Below are positions 16,137 through 25,111 of a stretch of 49,407 nt of DNA, one piece after another; position 1 is the first letter of the stretch; each line of letters begins with the position of its first letter. The notes under the pieces were generated by a model. It had not been told where the DNA came from and made no database searches. It saw only the letters and a list, made by a program, of their open reading frames with translations. Location: contig NZ_BMED01000011.1 in assembly GCF_014636315.1 (NCBI RefSeq), forward strand, positions 1 through 49,407. The letters run 5' to 3'. The translations under genes and the position numbers were made by a program. This DNA is from Parundibacterium terreum. GTDB lineage: Bacteria > Pseudomonadota > Gammaproteobacteria > Burkholderiales > Burkholderiaceae_D.

Positions 16137-17447
16137 ATGAAACCCATCAAAGTAGGTCTGTTAGGCATAGGCACTGTCGGTTCCGGCACATTCAACGTCT
16201 TGAAGCGTAATCAGGAAGAGATTATGCGTCGCGCGGGCCGTTCTATTGAGATTACGATGGTGGCAGACCTGAATATTGAGCGGGCACGCGAGCTGACCAA
16301 TGGCGAATGCGAAGTCGTCAGTGACGGCAATCTGGTGGTGAATCATCCGGACATCGACATCGTCATTGAACTGATAGGCGGTTACGGGATTGCCAAGGAC
16401 CTGGTGCTGAAGGCGATTGCGCAAGGCAAGCATGTGGTGACAGCCAACAAGGCTTTGCTGGCAACGCACGGCAATGAAATCTTCCAGGCAGCGCAGGACA
16501 AGGGTGTGATGGTCGCATTTGAAGCGGCTGTTGCCGGCGGGATTCCCATCATCAAATCCTTGCGCGAAGGCTTGACGGCCAACCGTATCCAGTGGATTGC
16601 CGGCATTATCAACGGCACCACCAATTTCATCCTGTCTGAAATGCGTGACAAGGGCCTGGATTTTGACGTAGCGCTAAAGCAGGCGCAGGCGCTGGGTTAT
16701 GCCGAAGCCGACCCCACCTTTGATATCGAGGGTATCGATGCCGCGCACAAGGCGACGATCATGGCATCGATTGCCTACGGCATTCCTATGCAGTTCGACA
16801 AGGCGCACGTGGAAGGCATCACCAAGCTGGAAGCTACTGATATCCGCTATGCGGAGCAACTGGGCTACAGGATCAAGCTGCTGGGTATTACCAAGCGCAC
16901 CAACAAGGGCATAGAGTTGCGCGTACATCCTACGCTGATCCCGACCCGCCGCCTGATCGCCAACGTGGAAGGTGCGATGAATGCGGTGCTGGTGCAAGGC
17001 GACGCAGTAGGCGCTACTTTGTACTACGGCAAGGGCGCGGGCGCGGAGCCGACGGCTTCCGCTGTGATTGCTGACCTGGTGGATATCACCCGCCTTGCGA
17101 CTGCGGATCCTGAACATCGCGTGCCGCATCTGGCGTTCCAGCCGAATGCGATCAGCGATCTGCCTATTCTGCCGATGTCTGAGATCGTGACCAGCTACTA
17201 TCTGCGCATGCATGTGGCGGATCAGGCTGGCGTTCTGGCCGATGTGACTCGCATCCTGGCTGATACCTCGATTTCCATCGATGCGATGCTGCAGAAAGAA
17301 CCGGCTGAAGGTGAAACCCAGACCGACATCATTATTCTGACGCACCAGACGCAGGAAAAACATATCGTTGCTGCGATCGCCAAGATTGAGGCACTCAGTT
17401 CCGTGTTTGGTACAGTCACCAAGCTGCGCCTGGAAGAATTGAGCTGA
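16137..17447 (+). CDS. hom: Homoserine dehydrogenase
   Basis: NAD(P)H-dependent reduction of aspartate semialdehyde to homoserine, the branch point to threonine and methionine. I choose the ATG at 16137, giving 436 residues that begin MKPIKVGLLGIGTVGSGTF with the Rossmann glycine motif; upstream in-frame codons have no support. The catalytic domain includes HVVTANKALLATHG, INGTTNFILSEM and EADPTFDIEGIDAAHKA. A C-terminal ACT domain (about residues 355-430, LRMHVADQAGVLADVTRIL) suggests feedback control by threonine. A terminator follows and threonine synthase is not next door, unlike the usual betaproteobacterial order. Confidence 0.95.
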   Translation: MKPIKVGLLGIGTVGSGTFNVLKRNQEEIMRRAGRSIEITMVADLNIERARELTNGECEVVSDGNLVVNHPDIDIVIELIGGYGIAKDLVLKAIAQGKHVVTANKALLATHGNEIFQAAQDKGVMVAFEAAVAGGIPIIKSLREGLTANRIQWIAGIINGTTNFILSEMRDKGLDFDVALKQAQALGYAEADPTFDIEGIDAAHKATIMASIAYGIPMQFDKAHVEGITKLEATDIRYAEQLGYRIKLLGITKRTNKGIELRVHPTLIPTRRLIANVEGAMNAVLVQGDAVGATLYYGKGAGAEPTASAVIADLVDITRLATADPEHRVPHLAFQPNAISDLPILPMSEIVTSYYLRMHVADQAGVLADVTRILADTSISIDAMLQKEPAEGETQTDIIILTHQTQEKHIVAAIAKIEALSSVFGTVTKLRLEELS

Positions 17448-17498
17448 GGCTAGCCAGCTGCTGACGGCGAACCTGCCGTCATGGCGAGTTGGAAAGGG

Positions 17499-17531
17499 AA
17501 ACAGTGTGATCGCATGACACACTGTTTTTTT
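17499..17531 (+). terminator. Intrinsic terminator of hom
   Basis: A 10-bp stem AAACAGTGTG/CACACTGTTT with a 9-base loop is followed by a T run. It begins 52 bp after the hom stop codon. A smaller hairpin GACGGC/GCCGTC precedes it at 17463-17480. Confidence 0.9.
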
Positions 17532-17572
17532 ATACGCATCCCAAATGGATCAGACCGTTAGCCGGACCAGCC

Positions 17573-18823
17573 ATGACAACGAAGACACTCAGGTTCTCTG
17601 CATTGCTGGCCTACGGTTTGTTCGGGCTGCCGTTGGCCATGGTGGCTTTGCCCATCTATGTGTATGTGCCGCAGTTTTACTCTGAACGCTTTCATCTGTC
17701 GCTATCCCTGATCGGCGGTGCCTTGCTGTTGGCCAGAGTGTTTGATGCATTCATCGATCCTGCAATGGGCGCCTGGATAGACCGCACTCAGGCCAGGACA
17801 GGATATCCCCGCTTCATCCTGATCGCGGCGCCTGTATTGGCGGCAGGATACTTCGCCCTGTTTCATCCTCTCATGCTGGCCGGACAGCAGCCTTTTGCCT
17901 GGTTTCTGGCTTCCCTGGCCGTGGTATATGCAGGATTTAGTCTGGCTAGCATTGCGCACCAAAGCTGGGGTGCGGCACTGACGCAGCAGGCAGGGGAGCG
18001 AATACGCCTGACCTCTACCAGGGAGGCCTGCGGCCTGATTGGCGTTATCGGTGCGGCGGCCTTGTCGCAACTGGCCGGTATCGCCTGGCTCTCGCTGGCG
18101 TTTATGATGTCGCTGTTACTGGCTGGATTCTTTTTGATTCGCTATGCACCGCGTCCGCTAAGCCTGGCAAAGCCTGAGCGTCAGGATGCCAGCCTGCGCC
18201 TGCCATTTCAAAATAGGGTCTTTAGATGGCTGTTTGCCGTATTTGTGATGAATGGCATCGCGGCGGCGATTCCCGCAACCCTGTTCCTTTTCTTTGTCAG
18301 GGATCGCTTGCAACTGGCGGCATCATCGGGCATTTTCCTGATCCTGTATTTTGTCGCCGGAGCTTTTTCCATGCCCTTGTGGGTTTTGCTTGCCAGCCGC
18401 ATTGGCGAGGCGCGAGCCTGGCTTGCGGCGATGCTGCTGTCTGTCATCGTGTTTGTCTGGGCTTATCTGCTGGGTGCTGGCGACACTACCGCTTTTGGCG
18501 TGATCTGCGTGCTTTCGGGATTCACCTTGGGAGCCGACCTGGCGCTGCCGCCGGCCTTGCTCGCTGCGGTGATTCGGGATGGCGGACACAGTGGGCGGAG
18601 AGAAGGCGCCTATTTTGGCGTATGGAGCTGGGCCACGAAAATGAATCTGGCGCTGGCGGCCGGGATTTCGCTTCCCTTGCTGGAATATCTTGGATACCTA
18701 CCGGGTGCCGGTAGCCAGCAGGGGCTACAGGCGCTTTCTGTTGCCTATGCCCTGGTACCTTGCGCGCTAAAGCTTGCCGCCTTCATCATCCTGTGGCGCT
18801 CACCGCTGCGTGATCTGCGCTGA
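17573..18823 (+). CDS. MFS transporter, GPH (sugar/cation symporter-like) family
   Basis: Inner-membrane carrier of 416 residues with about 12 hydrophobic segments. The N-terminal part (YGLFGLPLAMVALPIYVYVPQFYSE, then ARVFDAFIDPAMGAWIDR) fits the glycoside-pentoside-hexuronide (MelB-like, MFS_2) family, which often keeps this D-x(3)-DP loop. A second copy-like half has GVICVLSGFTLGADLALPPAL. The substrate cannot be inferred: many betaproteobacterial members are of unknown role. It stands alone between the hom terminator and a converging NRDE gene only 26 bp from its stop. Confidence 0.85.
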   Translation: MTTKTLRFSALLAYGLFGLPLAMVALPIYVYVPQFYSERFHLSLSLIGGALLLARVFDAFIDPAMGAWIDRTQARTGYPRFILIAAPVLAAGYFALFHPLMLAGQQPFAWFLASLAVVYAGFSLASIAHQSWGAALTQQAGERIRLTSTREACGLIGVIGAAALSQLAGIAWLSLAFMMSLLLAGFFLIRYAPRPLSLAKPERQDASLRLPFQNRVFRWLFAVFVMNGIAAAIPATLFLFFVRDRLQLAASSGIFLILYFVAGAFSMPLWVLLASRIGEARAWLAAMLLSVIVFVWAYLLGAGDTTAFGVICVLSGFTLGADLALPPALLAAVIRDGGHSGRREGAYFGVWSWATKMNLALAAGISLPLLEYLGYLPGAGSQQGLQALSVAYALVPCALKLAAFIILWRSPLRDLR

Positions 18824-18849
18824 AGGCTAGCTTTGCTCAGCGTGCATTG

Positions 18850-19596
18850 CTAACGAATGACTTTTTCCAGGAAATCGGCAGGCTTGTCATCATAGATGCG
18901 TACCAGACTGCAGGCGCGGGTGCCGTATGCTGGCGATTCGATGAATGCCGATGATAATAGCCGCTCCATTTCAAAGCTGACCCCGGTATCCGGCAGGCGG
19001 CAATCCGGCGCCTGCGTGGAGTTGGACAGCATTTCAAAGTAGGCGTCTTCCGGCGCTCTCTGGCAGATCAGGCTGGCGAACTCGGCCTTGGTGCGCACGA
19101 CCTTGGGCCAGGGCGTGTCCAGTAAGGCATTGGAAACGCCATAAATACCGGGTGGGAGAGGTTTTCCATTGCGCTCATCACCATCTGCGCGGTTGGAGAA
19201 CCAGACCAGGTTTTCACCATCGCCGAGCAGCAAATTGAAACCATTGTAGGCTGGCGCACCATCCCTGATTTGTTCCACATAGCCGGCGGCTGACATATCG
19301 CCGTGCAGATAGTTGGAGACCAGTTTGCCGCGGCTGGGAGCATCCGGGCGTTTTTCCGATGGCGCCCGGATATTGGTGATTGCAGCAAACCTGCCGGCTG
19401 GCGAGCCCGGACCGTCCTTGCGCGTAATGCCCATCCAGGTGCCGCCGGCTTGCAGATCCTTGCCCGCATACACCCTTGGTTCTTCATCCCACCAGCTTGC
19501 GGCAGCGGTGGGGCGCTCATAGAATTCATCGCGATTGCCTGCAACGACCAGCGGTGTGTAGGGGAGTAATTTCCAGGCGAAAACGATCAGGCACAT
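18850..19596 (-). CDS. NRDE/TANGO2-family protein
   Basis: Protein of 248 residues starting MCLIVFAWKLLPYTPLVVAGNRDEFYERPT. The Cys at position 2 and the NRDE motif define this family, which shares features with Ntn hydrolases and includes eukaryotic TANGO2, proposed to act in heme trafficking or lipid handling. Other typical stretches are GGTWMGITRKDG, RFAAITNIR and GIYGVSNALLDTPWPKV. Whether the Cys becomes N-terminal after removal of Met is not known. Its start overlaps the end of the DUF4936 gene by 10 bases, so both are in one transcript. Confidence 0.9.
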   Translation of the reverse strand: MCLIVFAWKLLPYTPLVVAGNRDEFYERPTAAASWWDEEPRVYAGKDLQAGGTWMGITRKDGPGSPAGRFAAITNIRAPSEKRPDAPSRGKLVSNYLHGDMSAAGYVEQIRDGAPAYNGFNLLLGDGENLVWFSNRADGDERNGKPLPPGIYGVSNALLDTPWPKVVRTKAEFASLICQRAPEDAYFEMLSNSTQAPDCRLPDTGVSFEMERLLSSAFIESPAYGTRACSLVRIYDDKPADFLEKVIR

Positions 19597-19871
19597 GGAG
19601 GCACGTCCATAAAATATTCGATATGGCGCGGGCCGTCTATCAGCGAGGGCAGCATTGTCAGCGGTAGTGCGGCTTCCATCTGTGCTGCAAAATCAAGCGG
19701 AATATTCTTGTAAATTTCCATCCAGGTGTGCATTTCCTTTTCGGCTTCCGGCCGCCGCTTCAACTCTGCCGCATCTGCAGCCTTTTGCAGCAGTAATTGC
19801 AGTTTGCCGGCCTGTTCCGCGACTTGCTGCTGATGGCTGACTGCCGAGCGGTAGTAGATATAACAATCCAT
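19587..19871 (-). CDS. DUF4936 family protein
   Basis: Small protein of 94 residues (MDCYIYYRSAVSHQQQVAEQ at the start, RRPEAEKEMHTWMEIYKNIP in the middle, IEYFMDVPPCA at the end). This matches the DUF4936 family found in Betaproteobacteria, for which no function is known to me. It looks like a soluble ferredoxin-like alpha/beta fold with no signal or membrane segment. It lies between ygfZ (36 bp gap) and the NRDE gene (10-base overlap) and is probably co-transcribed with both. Confidence 0.85.
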   Translation of the reverse strand: MDCYIYYRSAVSHQQQVAEQAGKLQLLLQKAADAAELKRRPEAEKEMHTWMEIYKNIPLDFAAQMEAALPLTMLPSLIDGPRHIEYFMDVPPCA

Positions 19872-19907
19872 TGCCTGATCCTGCGATGTTGTAATTAGCT
19901 TCGGCGA

Positions 19908-20993
19908 CTACTGCGTGATATCCAGCACTGCATAGGGTAGTGGCTGAAATTCCAGTGCGATGCCGTCGTTGCTGCCCAGGCGGATGTCTCCGGCTTCCTG
20001 GTCTGCCACTTTCATCTCTACCAGGCACAGGCTCTGGTTTTCTCCGCAGATCTCGGCGTTGACGATCATGCCACAGGGCTGCGTGGCGTCGCTGCCGTTG
20101 AAGACTTCCATTGCAGCGGCAACCTCATTGCTTGCAATGACGGCAATCGCCATGCGGCGCCTTAGTTTGCCCAGATACTGGCTGCGGGCGACGATCTCCT
20201 GGCCAGGGTAGCAGCCTTTGCGGAAGTTGACGCCGCCTATCAATTCGAAATTCACCATTTGTGGAACGAACTGTTCCTGCGTCTTAACAGTAATCCTTGG
20301 TATGCCTGCCTGTATTTCAGTCAGCCGCCATGCGCTGGCATCTGTAACCGCGAGGCTGGCAGACAAGGCAGGCCAGGCTTGCTCCAGAGTCTCTGCCGTG
20401 CTTATCCATTGGTAGCGCGCGACACCGTCTGCATCCGGCACGCGTATCAGGCTACCGTATTCATTGTCTGTTTTTGCGTATGCCTGTAGCGGTAATGTGG
20501 GAAACCATTGTTTCAGCGTGTCTGCTGCAGCCTGCCCACCCAGCCCCAGCATCAGTTGTTCTGTACTGACATCTGCCAGCTTGGCTTTGGCCCGCAGTAC
20601 AAACATCGACAGGCGTTTTTGTATCGGTGCCTGTATGTCGCGTGACAATTGCAGGAAAATACCTTCAGAGGTTTTCCAGCTCAAGAAGCTGGCAATCATG
20701 CGGCCTTTGGGTGAGCAATAGGCGGCCAGTTTAGCCTCAGTCAGGCCCAGGCCTTCAATATCGTTGGTGAGTTGATTGTGCAGGAAGCTGGCAGCGTCAT
20801 CGCCCTGCACGCGTATCAGGCCGAGGTCGGCCAGTGGCGCGACAAAGCCGGTTTGTAGGCTGTTAGTGTTCCAGGCAGGCAGGGAGGCATTGAGGTTTTC
20901 GGAATCCATTGAAATGCCTGTACCCTCGTTTGCACCGGCTTTAGTTGATAATTGCGCGCCGTATTGCGCCAGGAATTGCTGCCAAGTCGTCAT
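19908..20993 (-). CDS. ygfZ: Folate-binding Fe-S cluster maturation protein YgfZ
   Basis: GcvT-like tetrahydrofolate-binding protein that helps build or repair [4Fe-4S] proteins. The fingerprint KGCYPGQEIVARSQYLGKLRR is at about residues 235-255, with the conserved Cys. The N-terminal half has the usual GLIRVQGDDAASFLHNQLTNDI. I choose the ATG at 20993 (361 residues) because a GAGAG-like site precedes it; an ATG at 21005 is less likely. It is divergent from mltG, and the 153-bp gap must hold both promoters. Confidence 0.93.
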   Translation of the reverse strand: MTTWQQFLAQYGAQLSTKAGANEGTGISMDSENLNASLPAWNTNSLQTGFVAPLADLGLIRVQGDDAASFLHNQLTNDIEGLGLTEAKLAAYCSPKGRMIASFLSWKTSEGIFLQLSRDIQAPIQKRLSMFVLRAKAKLADVSTEQLMLGLGGQAAADTLKQWFPTLPLQAYAKTDNEYGSLIRVPDADGVARYQWISTAETLEQAWPALSASLAVTDASAWRLTEIQAGIPRITVKTQEQFVPQMVNFELIGGVNFRKGCYPGQEIVARSQYLGKLRRRMAIAVIASNEVAAAMEVFNGSDATQPCGMIVNAEICGENQSLCLVEMKVADQEAGDIRLGSNDGIALEFQPLPYAVLDITQ

Positions 20994-21146
20994 CTTTTCT
21001 CTCATAATTCTGTGGTGTTACCGAATAAACCAGTATCATTACGCTCTTGTCCGGCCCTATCCTGAAACGCTTAGCGTAAAGATATTACGGACTCTGTTGC
21101 ACAGATTATAGTAGCGCCACAAAATTTACGTTTGAAACCGATTTGC

Positions 21147-22133
21147 ATGGCATCTCTCAAAAAACTAATTTTATTATTGATATTGCTCTTTATTGCGGCC
21201 GCAGCCGGGCTCGCGTATTGGGCTGCGCAGCCTATACAGCAATCCGACAAATCTATCGATTTCACGATCAAGCCCGGTAGCAGCGTGCGCAGTCTGGCGT
21301 CGCAGATCGTCGAGGCAGGTGTTCCGCAAAACCCCTATTTGTTTGAGTTATTGGTGCGAGCCAGCGGCAAGGGTGCAAAGCTGAAGGCTGGATCCTATGA
21401 AGTTGAGCCGGGCATCACGCCTTTCCGCTTGCTGGATAAAATCGCCAACGGCGAGTTTTCCCAGGCGACCATTGCGATTATCGAGGGCTGGACTTTTCAG
21501 CAGATGCGCAAGCTGATCGACGCCCATCCCGCCATCAGGCACGATACGGCAGGGATGTCGGATGCAGAGTTGATGAAGAAAGTGGATGCGGATTATAAAT
21601 GGCCGGAGGGCTTGTTTTTCCCGGATACCTATCTGTTTGCCAAGGGTAGCAGTGACTTGCAGATTTATCAACAGGCGCACGCCGCGATGCTCAAGCGCCT
21701 GGGCGAAGCCTGGAGCGCCAGGAATCCATCCCTGCCATATAAAAACTTGTATGAAGCGTTGACGATGGCATCCATTGTCGAAAAAGAAACCGGGCAAAAA
21801 TCGGAGCGCGGCCTGATTGCCGCCGTATTCGTCAATCGCTTGCGTAGTGGGATGCTGCTGCAAACCGATCCTACCGTGATCTACGGCATGGGCGATGCGT
21901 ATAAGGGCAAGATCTATAAGCGTGATTTGCTGACAGATACCCCCTACAATACTTATACCCGCGCCGGCCTGCCGCCTACCCCTATCGCTTTGCCGGGAAT
22001 CGCATCGATATCGGCGGCGCTGAATCCTGCCGATTCCAGTGCGCTGTACTTCGTATCCAGAGGTGATGGCACCAGTCATTTTTCTGAAAATCTGACTGAA
22101 CATAATAAGGCAGTGAATAGATATCAGCGCTAG
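21147..22133 (+). CDS. mltG: Endolytic murein transglycosylase
   Basis: Inner-membrane YceG/MltG enzyme that cuts nascent peptidoglycan strands and sets their length. At 328 residues from the ATG at 21147 (an upstream TTG at 21132 is possible but not needed), it has an N-terminal membrane helix at residues 5-26, a LysM-like segment (FTIKPGSSVRSLASQIVEAGV) and the catalytic domain with ASIVEKETGQKSERGLIAAVF (catalytic Glu about 212). Later motifs are LLQTDPTVIYG and SPYNTY-like TPYNTYTRAGLPPTPIALPG. It heads mltG-tmk-holB-pilZ, a common order in Burkholderiales and Pseudomonas relatives. Confidence 0.94.
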   Translation: MASLKKLILLLILLFIAAAAGLAYWAAQPIQQSDKSIDFTIKPGSSVRSLASQIVEAGVPQNPYLFELLVRASGKGAKLKAGSYEVEPGITPFRLLDKIANGEFSQATIAIIEGWTFQQMRKLIDAHPAIRHDTAGMSDAELMKKVDADYKWPEGLFFPDTYLFAKGSSDLQIYQQAHAAMLKRLGEAWSARNPSLPYKNLYEALTMASIVEKETGQKSERGLIAAVFVNRLRSGMLLQTDPTVIYGMGDAYKGKIYKRDLLTDTPYNTYTRAGLPPTPIALPGIASISAALNPADSSALYFVSRGDGTSHFSENLTEHNKAVNRYQR

Positions 22134-22222
22134 GAAGCGTTGCCGCGCGGTTCAGGATGTGACCTGAAATATAAGTTGGAAGTAGAGTTGGAATCAGAGT
22201 TGAAATTAAAAACGGAATTTGA

Positions 22223-22864
22223 ATGAAGCAGTCAGGGCAATTTATAACTTTTGAAGGCATAGACGGTGCCGGCAAGTCCACGCATATTGCGTATGTGATT
22301 GAGCTGATCAAGCAGCACGGTATTGAAGTAGTCAGCACACGGGAACCGGGTGGCACGCCGCTGGGGGAGCGCCTGCGCGATCTGGCGCTGAATGAAAAGA
22401 TGCATCTGGAAACCGAGGCGCTGCTGATGTTTGCGGCGCGTCGCGAGAACCTGGCGCAAGTGATAGAGCCGGCGCTGCAGCGCGGCGATTGGGTGATCTC
22501 CGACCGATTTACCGATTCCAGTTTTGCCTATCAGGGCGGTGGCCGCAATTTATCCCTGGAAAAGTTGAACACGCTGGAAAAATGGGTGCATCCTGACGTC
22601 CAGCCTGACCTGACCCTATTGTTTGACGTACCGCTGGAGGTGGCGCGTGAGCGGCTGGATGCGACGCGGGTACAGGATAAATTCGAGCAGGAAAAAGCCG
22701 ACTTTTTTGCCGCGGCCAGGGCTGAGTACCTGCGTCGTGCGGCGGAGTTTCCGCATAGGTTCCAGGTGATAGACTCAACCAGGCCCATTCCTGAAATACG
22801 TGAATTTTTACATCAGCTGATTTCCGGTTTGATTACGCGTACTCGCGCAATAGCGAATGAATAG
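22223..22864 (+). CDS. tmk: Thymidylate kinase
   Basis: Phosphorylates dTMP to dTDP with ATP. 213 residues, the normal size. It shows the P-loop FEGIDGAGKST (residues 9-19), the REPGGTPLGERLRDL segment, DRFTDSSFAYQGGGR (the DRx base-binding and lid region) and the ending QVIDSTRPIPEI. An 11-bp tandem duplication (AATAGCGAATG twice, 22849-22870) covers the stop codon; the frame ends at 22864. Twelve-base imperfect repeats lie just upstream in the mltG-tmk gap. Confidence 0.96.
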   Translation: MKQSGQFITFEGIDGAGKSTHIAYVIELIKQHGIEVVSTREPGGTPLGERLRDLALNEKMHLETEALLMFAARRENLAQVIEPALQRGDWVISDRFTDSSFAYQGGGRNLSLEKLNTLEKWVHPDVQPDLTLLFDVPLEVARERLDATRVQDKFEQEKADFFAAARAEYLRRAAEFPHRFQVIDSTRPIPEIREFLHQLISGLITRTRAIANE

Positions 22865-22884
22865 CGAATGAGCTGGACTCAACA

Positions 22885-23919
22885 ATGACAAATCCCTTAT
22901 TTAACTGGCAGGAATCCGCGTGGCAGCAGTTGCAGCAGTTTGGCGATCGCCTGCCGCATGCGATCCTGTTGCACGGGCCGGAGGGCATAGGCAAGACCCT
23001 TTTTGCCGAACATTTTGCACAATCGCTGTTGTGCGAAACGCCGGAGCAGGGTGGGCACGCTTGCGGCCATTGCGCTTCCTGCGGCTGGTTTTCCCAGTAT
23101 AGCCATCCGGATTACCGCCGCGTGCGCCCGGAACTGCTGGACGAGGAAGAGTCTGCCGGTGCCGAGGGTGAGGTGGTGGAGGTAGAAAAAAAATCGGCAA
23201 AGTCGGCCAAGCCCTCCAAGGAAATCGTGATCAACCAGATCCGTGCGCTGGCTGACTTCATGAATATTTCTACCCATCGCTCTGGGCGCAGGATCATTGT
23301 TCTTTATCCTGCCGAGGCGTTGAACATCCCTGCCGCCAATGCCTTGCTGAAGTCGCTGGAAGAACCAAGCAGCAATACCGTCTTTATCCTGGTGACCCAT
23401 AGCCTGGACCGGCTGTTGCCGACCATATTGTCGCGCTGCCACAAGTTCGGTCTGGGTTTGCCTGCGAAGGAAGAGGCGCTGGCCTGGCTGAAATCACAGA
23501 ATGTCAGTGATGCGGAAAGCTGGCTGGCGCAGCAGGGCGGTTCACCGCTGGGTGCTTTGGAAGCCTCTCAGTCCGAGGGCCGGGCGGAACTGGATGAATT
23601 TTTAAGGCAGTTGTGCAAACCTGGACCTGAGGCAAGCCTGAAAATTGCAGAAAAGATGCAAAAAATGGATGTGCCGACGACCGTGTCTTGGATGCAACGT
23701 TGGCTGTACGATATTTTTTCTTGTAAACAAACGGGTACAATCCGGTATTATCCTCGCTATCAGAAGGAATTGGCTGTTTTGGCCGGTCGCGCGGGCAGCA
23801 CGGAATTGCTGCAAGTGATAAGAAATACCAATGAGCGGCAGGCTATCGCTAGCCATCCTCTGGCTGCTAAACTGTTTATAGAAGACATGCTGCTGGATTA
23901 TTCAGCGCTTTTCCATTGA
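22885..23919 (+). CDS. holB: DNA polymerase III subunit delta'
   Basis: Clamp-loader subunit of the replicase, 344 residues. The AAA+ fold has the P-loop-like GPEGIGKTLFAEHFAQSL, the four-cysteine zinc module (C at GGHACGHCASCGWF) and the SRC motif (LPTILSRCHKFGL). An acidic/Lys-rich insert around residue 85-112 follows the zinc module. It is 20 bp after tmk and 14 bp before pilZ, in one operon. The order tmk-holB-pilZ agrees with its identity. Confidence 0.94.
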   Translation: MTNPLFNWQESAWQQLQQFGDRLPHAILLHGPEGIGKTLFAEHFAQSLLCETPEQGGHACGHCASCGWFSQYSHPDYRRVRPELLDEEESAGAEGEVVEVEKKSAKSAKPSKEIVINQIRALADFMNISTHRSGRRIIVLYPAEALNIPAANALLKSLEEPSSNTVFILVTHSLDRLLPTILSRCHKFGLGLPAKEEALAWLKSQNVSDAESWLAQQGGSPLGALEASQSEGRAELDEFLRQLCKPGPEASLKIAEKMQKMDVPTTVSWMQRWLYDIFSCKQTGTIRYYPRYQKELAVLAGRAGSTELLQVIRNTNERQAIASHPLAAKLFIEDMLLDYSALFH

Positions 23920-23933
23920 TTGAAAGCTTGCAT

Positions 23934-24320
23934 ATGGCCGACACACCAGATACAACCACGCCAGTGAACGCGCCTGCGCCGGCAAGGCCGTCGGTGCTGT
24001 CACTGGCTATTAAGGAGAAGGCAGCGCTGTATTCAGCGTATATGCCTTTTCTGAAGAATGGCGGTATCTTCGTACCCACCAATAAATCCTATCGCCTCGG
24101 CGAAGAGATTTATCTTATCCTGACGCTGCTGGACGATCCCAACAAATATCCTATCGCAGGCAAGGTCGCCTGGATTACGCCTGCCGGTGCCGGCAACAAC
24201 AAGTCGCAGGGCATAGGCGTGCACTTCCCGGATGATGAAAGCGGCACCAGGATCAAATTGCGAGTGGAGGAGCTGCTAGGTGCAGCGCTGCGCTCGTCGC
24301 GAGCAACCCATACTTTGTAA
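23934..24320 (+). CDS. pilZ: PilZ domain protein (type IV pilus assembly PilZ)
   Basis: Short PilZ-domain protein of 128 residues from the ATG at 23934. It has a disordered Pro/Ala/Thr-rich N-terminus and then the beta-barrel (YMPFLKNGGIFVPTNKSYRLGEEIYLILTLLDDPNKYPIAGKV; key residues GGIFVPT and GKVAWITP). It lacks the RxxxR arginine pair, so like PilZ of Pseudomonas and Xanthomonas it probably does not bind cyclic di-GMP directly. Position after holB is the same as pilZ in Pseudomonas. The tatD gene that commonly follows is not here. Confidence 0.88.
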   Translation: MADTPDTTTPVNAPAPARPSVLSLAIKEKAALYSAYMPFLKNGGIFVPTNKSYRLGEEIYLILTLLDDPNKYPIAGKVAWITPAGAGNNKSQGIGVHFPDDESGTRIKLRVEELLGAALRSSRATHTL

Positions 24321-24325
24321 ACTGC

Positions 24326-24856
24326 ATGTCTGTAACTAATTCTGCAACTACCGATGCAAATAAGCCTGCATACAGGCTGGCTCGATTTGACGACTTACCC
24401 GCCATCGTCGACATTTATAATTCGACCATCGCGTCCAGGCAGGTGACTGCCGACACCGAACCCATTCCCGTGGAATCCCGTCTTGCCTGGTTTGATGACC
24501 ATGATCCGGCCAAACGCCCGCTATGGGTAATGGAAGAGGAGGGGAAGATACTGGGATGGTTGTCGTTTTCCAATTTCTATGGCCGGCCGGCTTATTCCGG
24601 AACCGCCGAACTGTCCATTTACCTGCATGAAGATGCCCGAGGTAAAGGGCTTGGACGCTATTTCCTGACTGAGGCGATTGCCTACGCACCCAAGATCCAG
24701 GTACATACGCTGCTGGGCTTTATTTTTGGACATAACACGCCCAGCCTGAAGTTGTTTGAGGCCTTCGGCTTCCAAACCTGGGCCAATATGCCTAAAGTCG
24801 CCAATCTCGACGGTATAGAACGGGATTTGATCATCGTCGGCAAGCGCGTCGCCTAA
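24326..24856 (+). CDS. GNAT N-acetyltransferase, phosphinothricin acetyltransferase-like
   Basis: 176-residue acetyl-CoA-dependent N-acyltransferase. The region RLARFDDLPAIVDIYNSTIASRQVTADTEPI resembles PAT/Bar-type enzymes, and the acetyl-CoA pyrophosphate loop is DARGKGLGRYFL (R/QxxGxG/A type). The C-terminus LKLFEAFGFQTWANMPKV is typical of the family. Related enzymes acetylate phosphinothricin, methionine sulfoximine or similar amino acid analogues; the real substrate is unknown. It begins 5 bp after pilZ and is probably the operon's last gene. Confidence 0.9.
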   Translation: MSVTNSATTDANKPAYRLARFDDLPAIVDIYNSTIASRQVTADTEPIPVESRLAWFDDHDPAKRPLWVMEEEGKILGWLSFSNFYGRPAYSGTAELSIYLHEDARGKGLGRYFLTEAIAYAPKIQVHTLLGFIFGHNTPSLKLFEAFGFQTWANMPKVANLDGIERDLIIVGKRVA

Positions 24857-25111
24857 GGGCTTACCTCGGACTTTCATGCCCGGGGCCGGGCAAGCTGTTG
24901 CGCCGACAGCAGGGCGGCGTACGTGCCGTCCTGCCGCATTTCTGGCGGCAATGCCCTAAAAAGGTTAAAATCTGGCTTATCCCGCCTTGATGACTTGTTT
25001 TCGCGAGCAAAAAGCGATGAGAACCTGTTTGCTGCGCATCGCTCCGGTGTTGACGAAACCAGTTCTGCCAAGTACCCATCTCACATTCGATTTTATAGGA
25101 ATTACCCAGCC

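Noticed and set aside
24880..24960. GC-rich inverted repeats between the GNAT gene and rlmJ (GCCCGG/CCGGGC, TGCCGC/GCGGCA)
   Set aside because: Short stems without T runs, not convincing as terminators.
24923..25111. Upstream start for rlmJ
   Set aside because: The added residues have no homology, and the conserved RlmJ N-terminus begins exactly at 25112.
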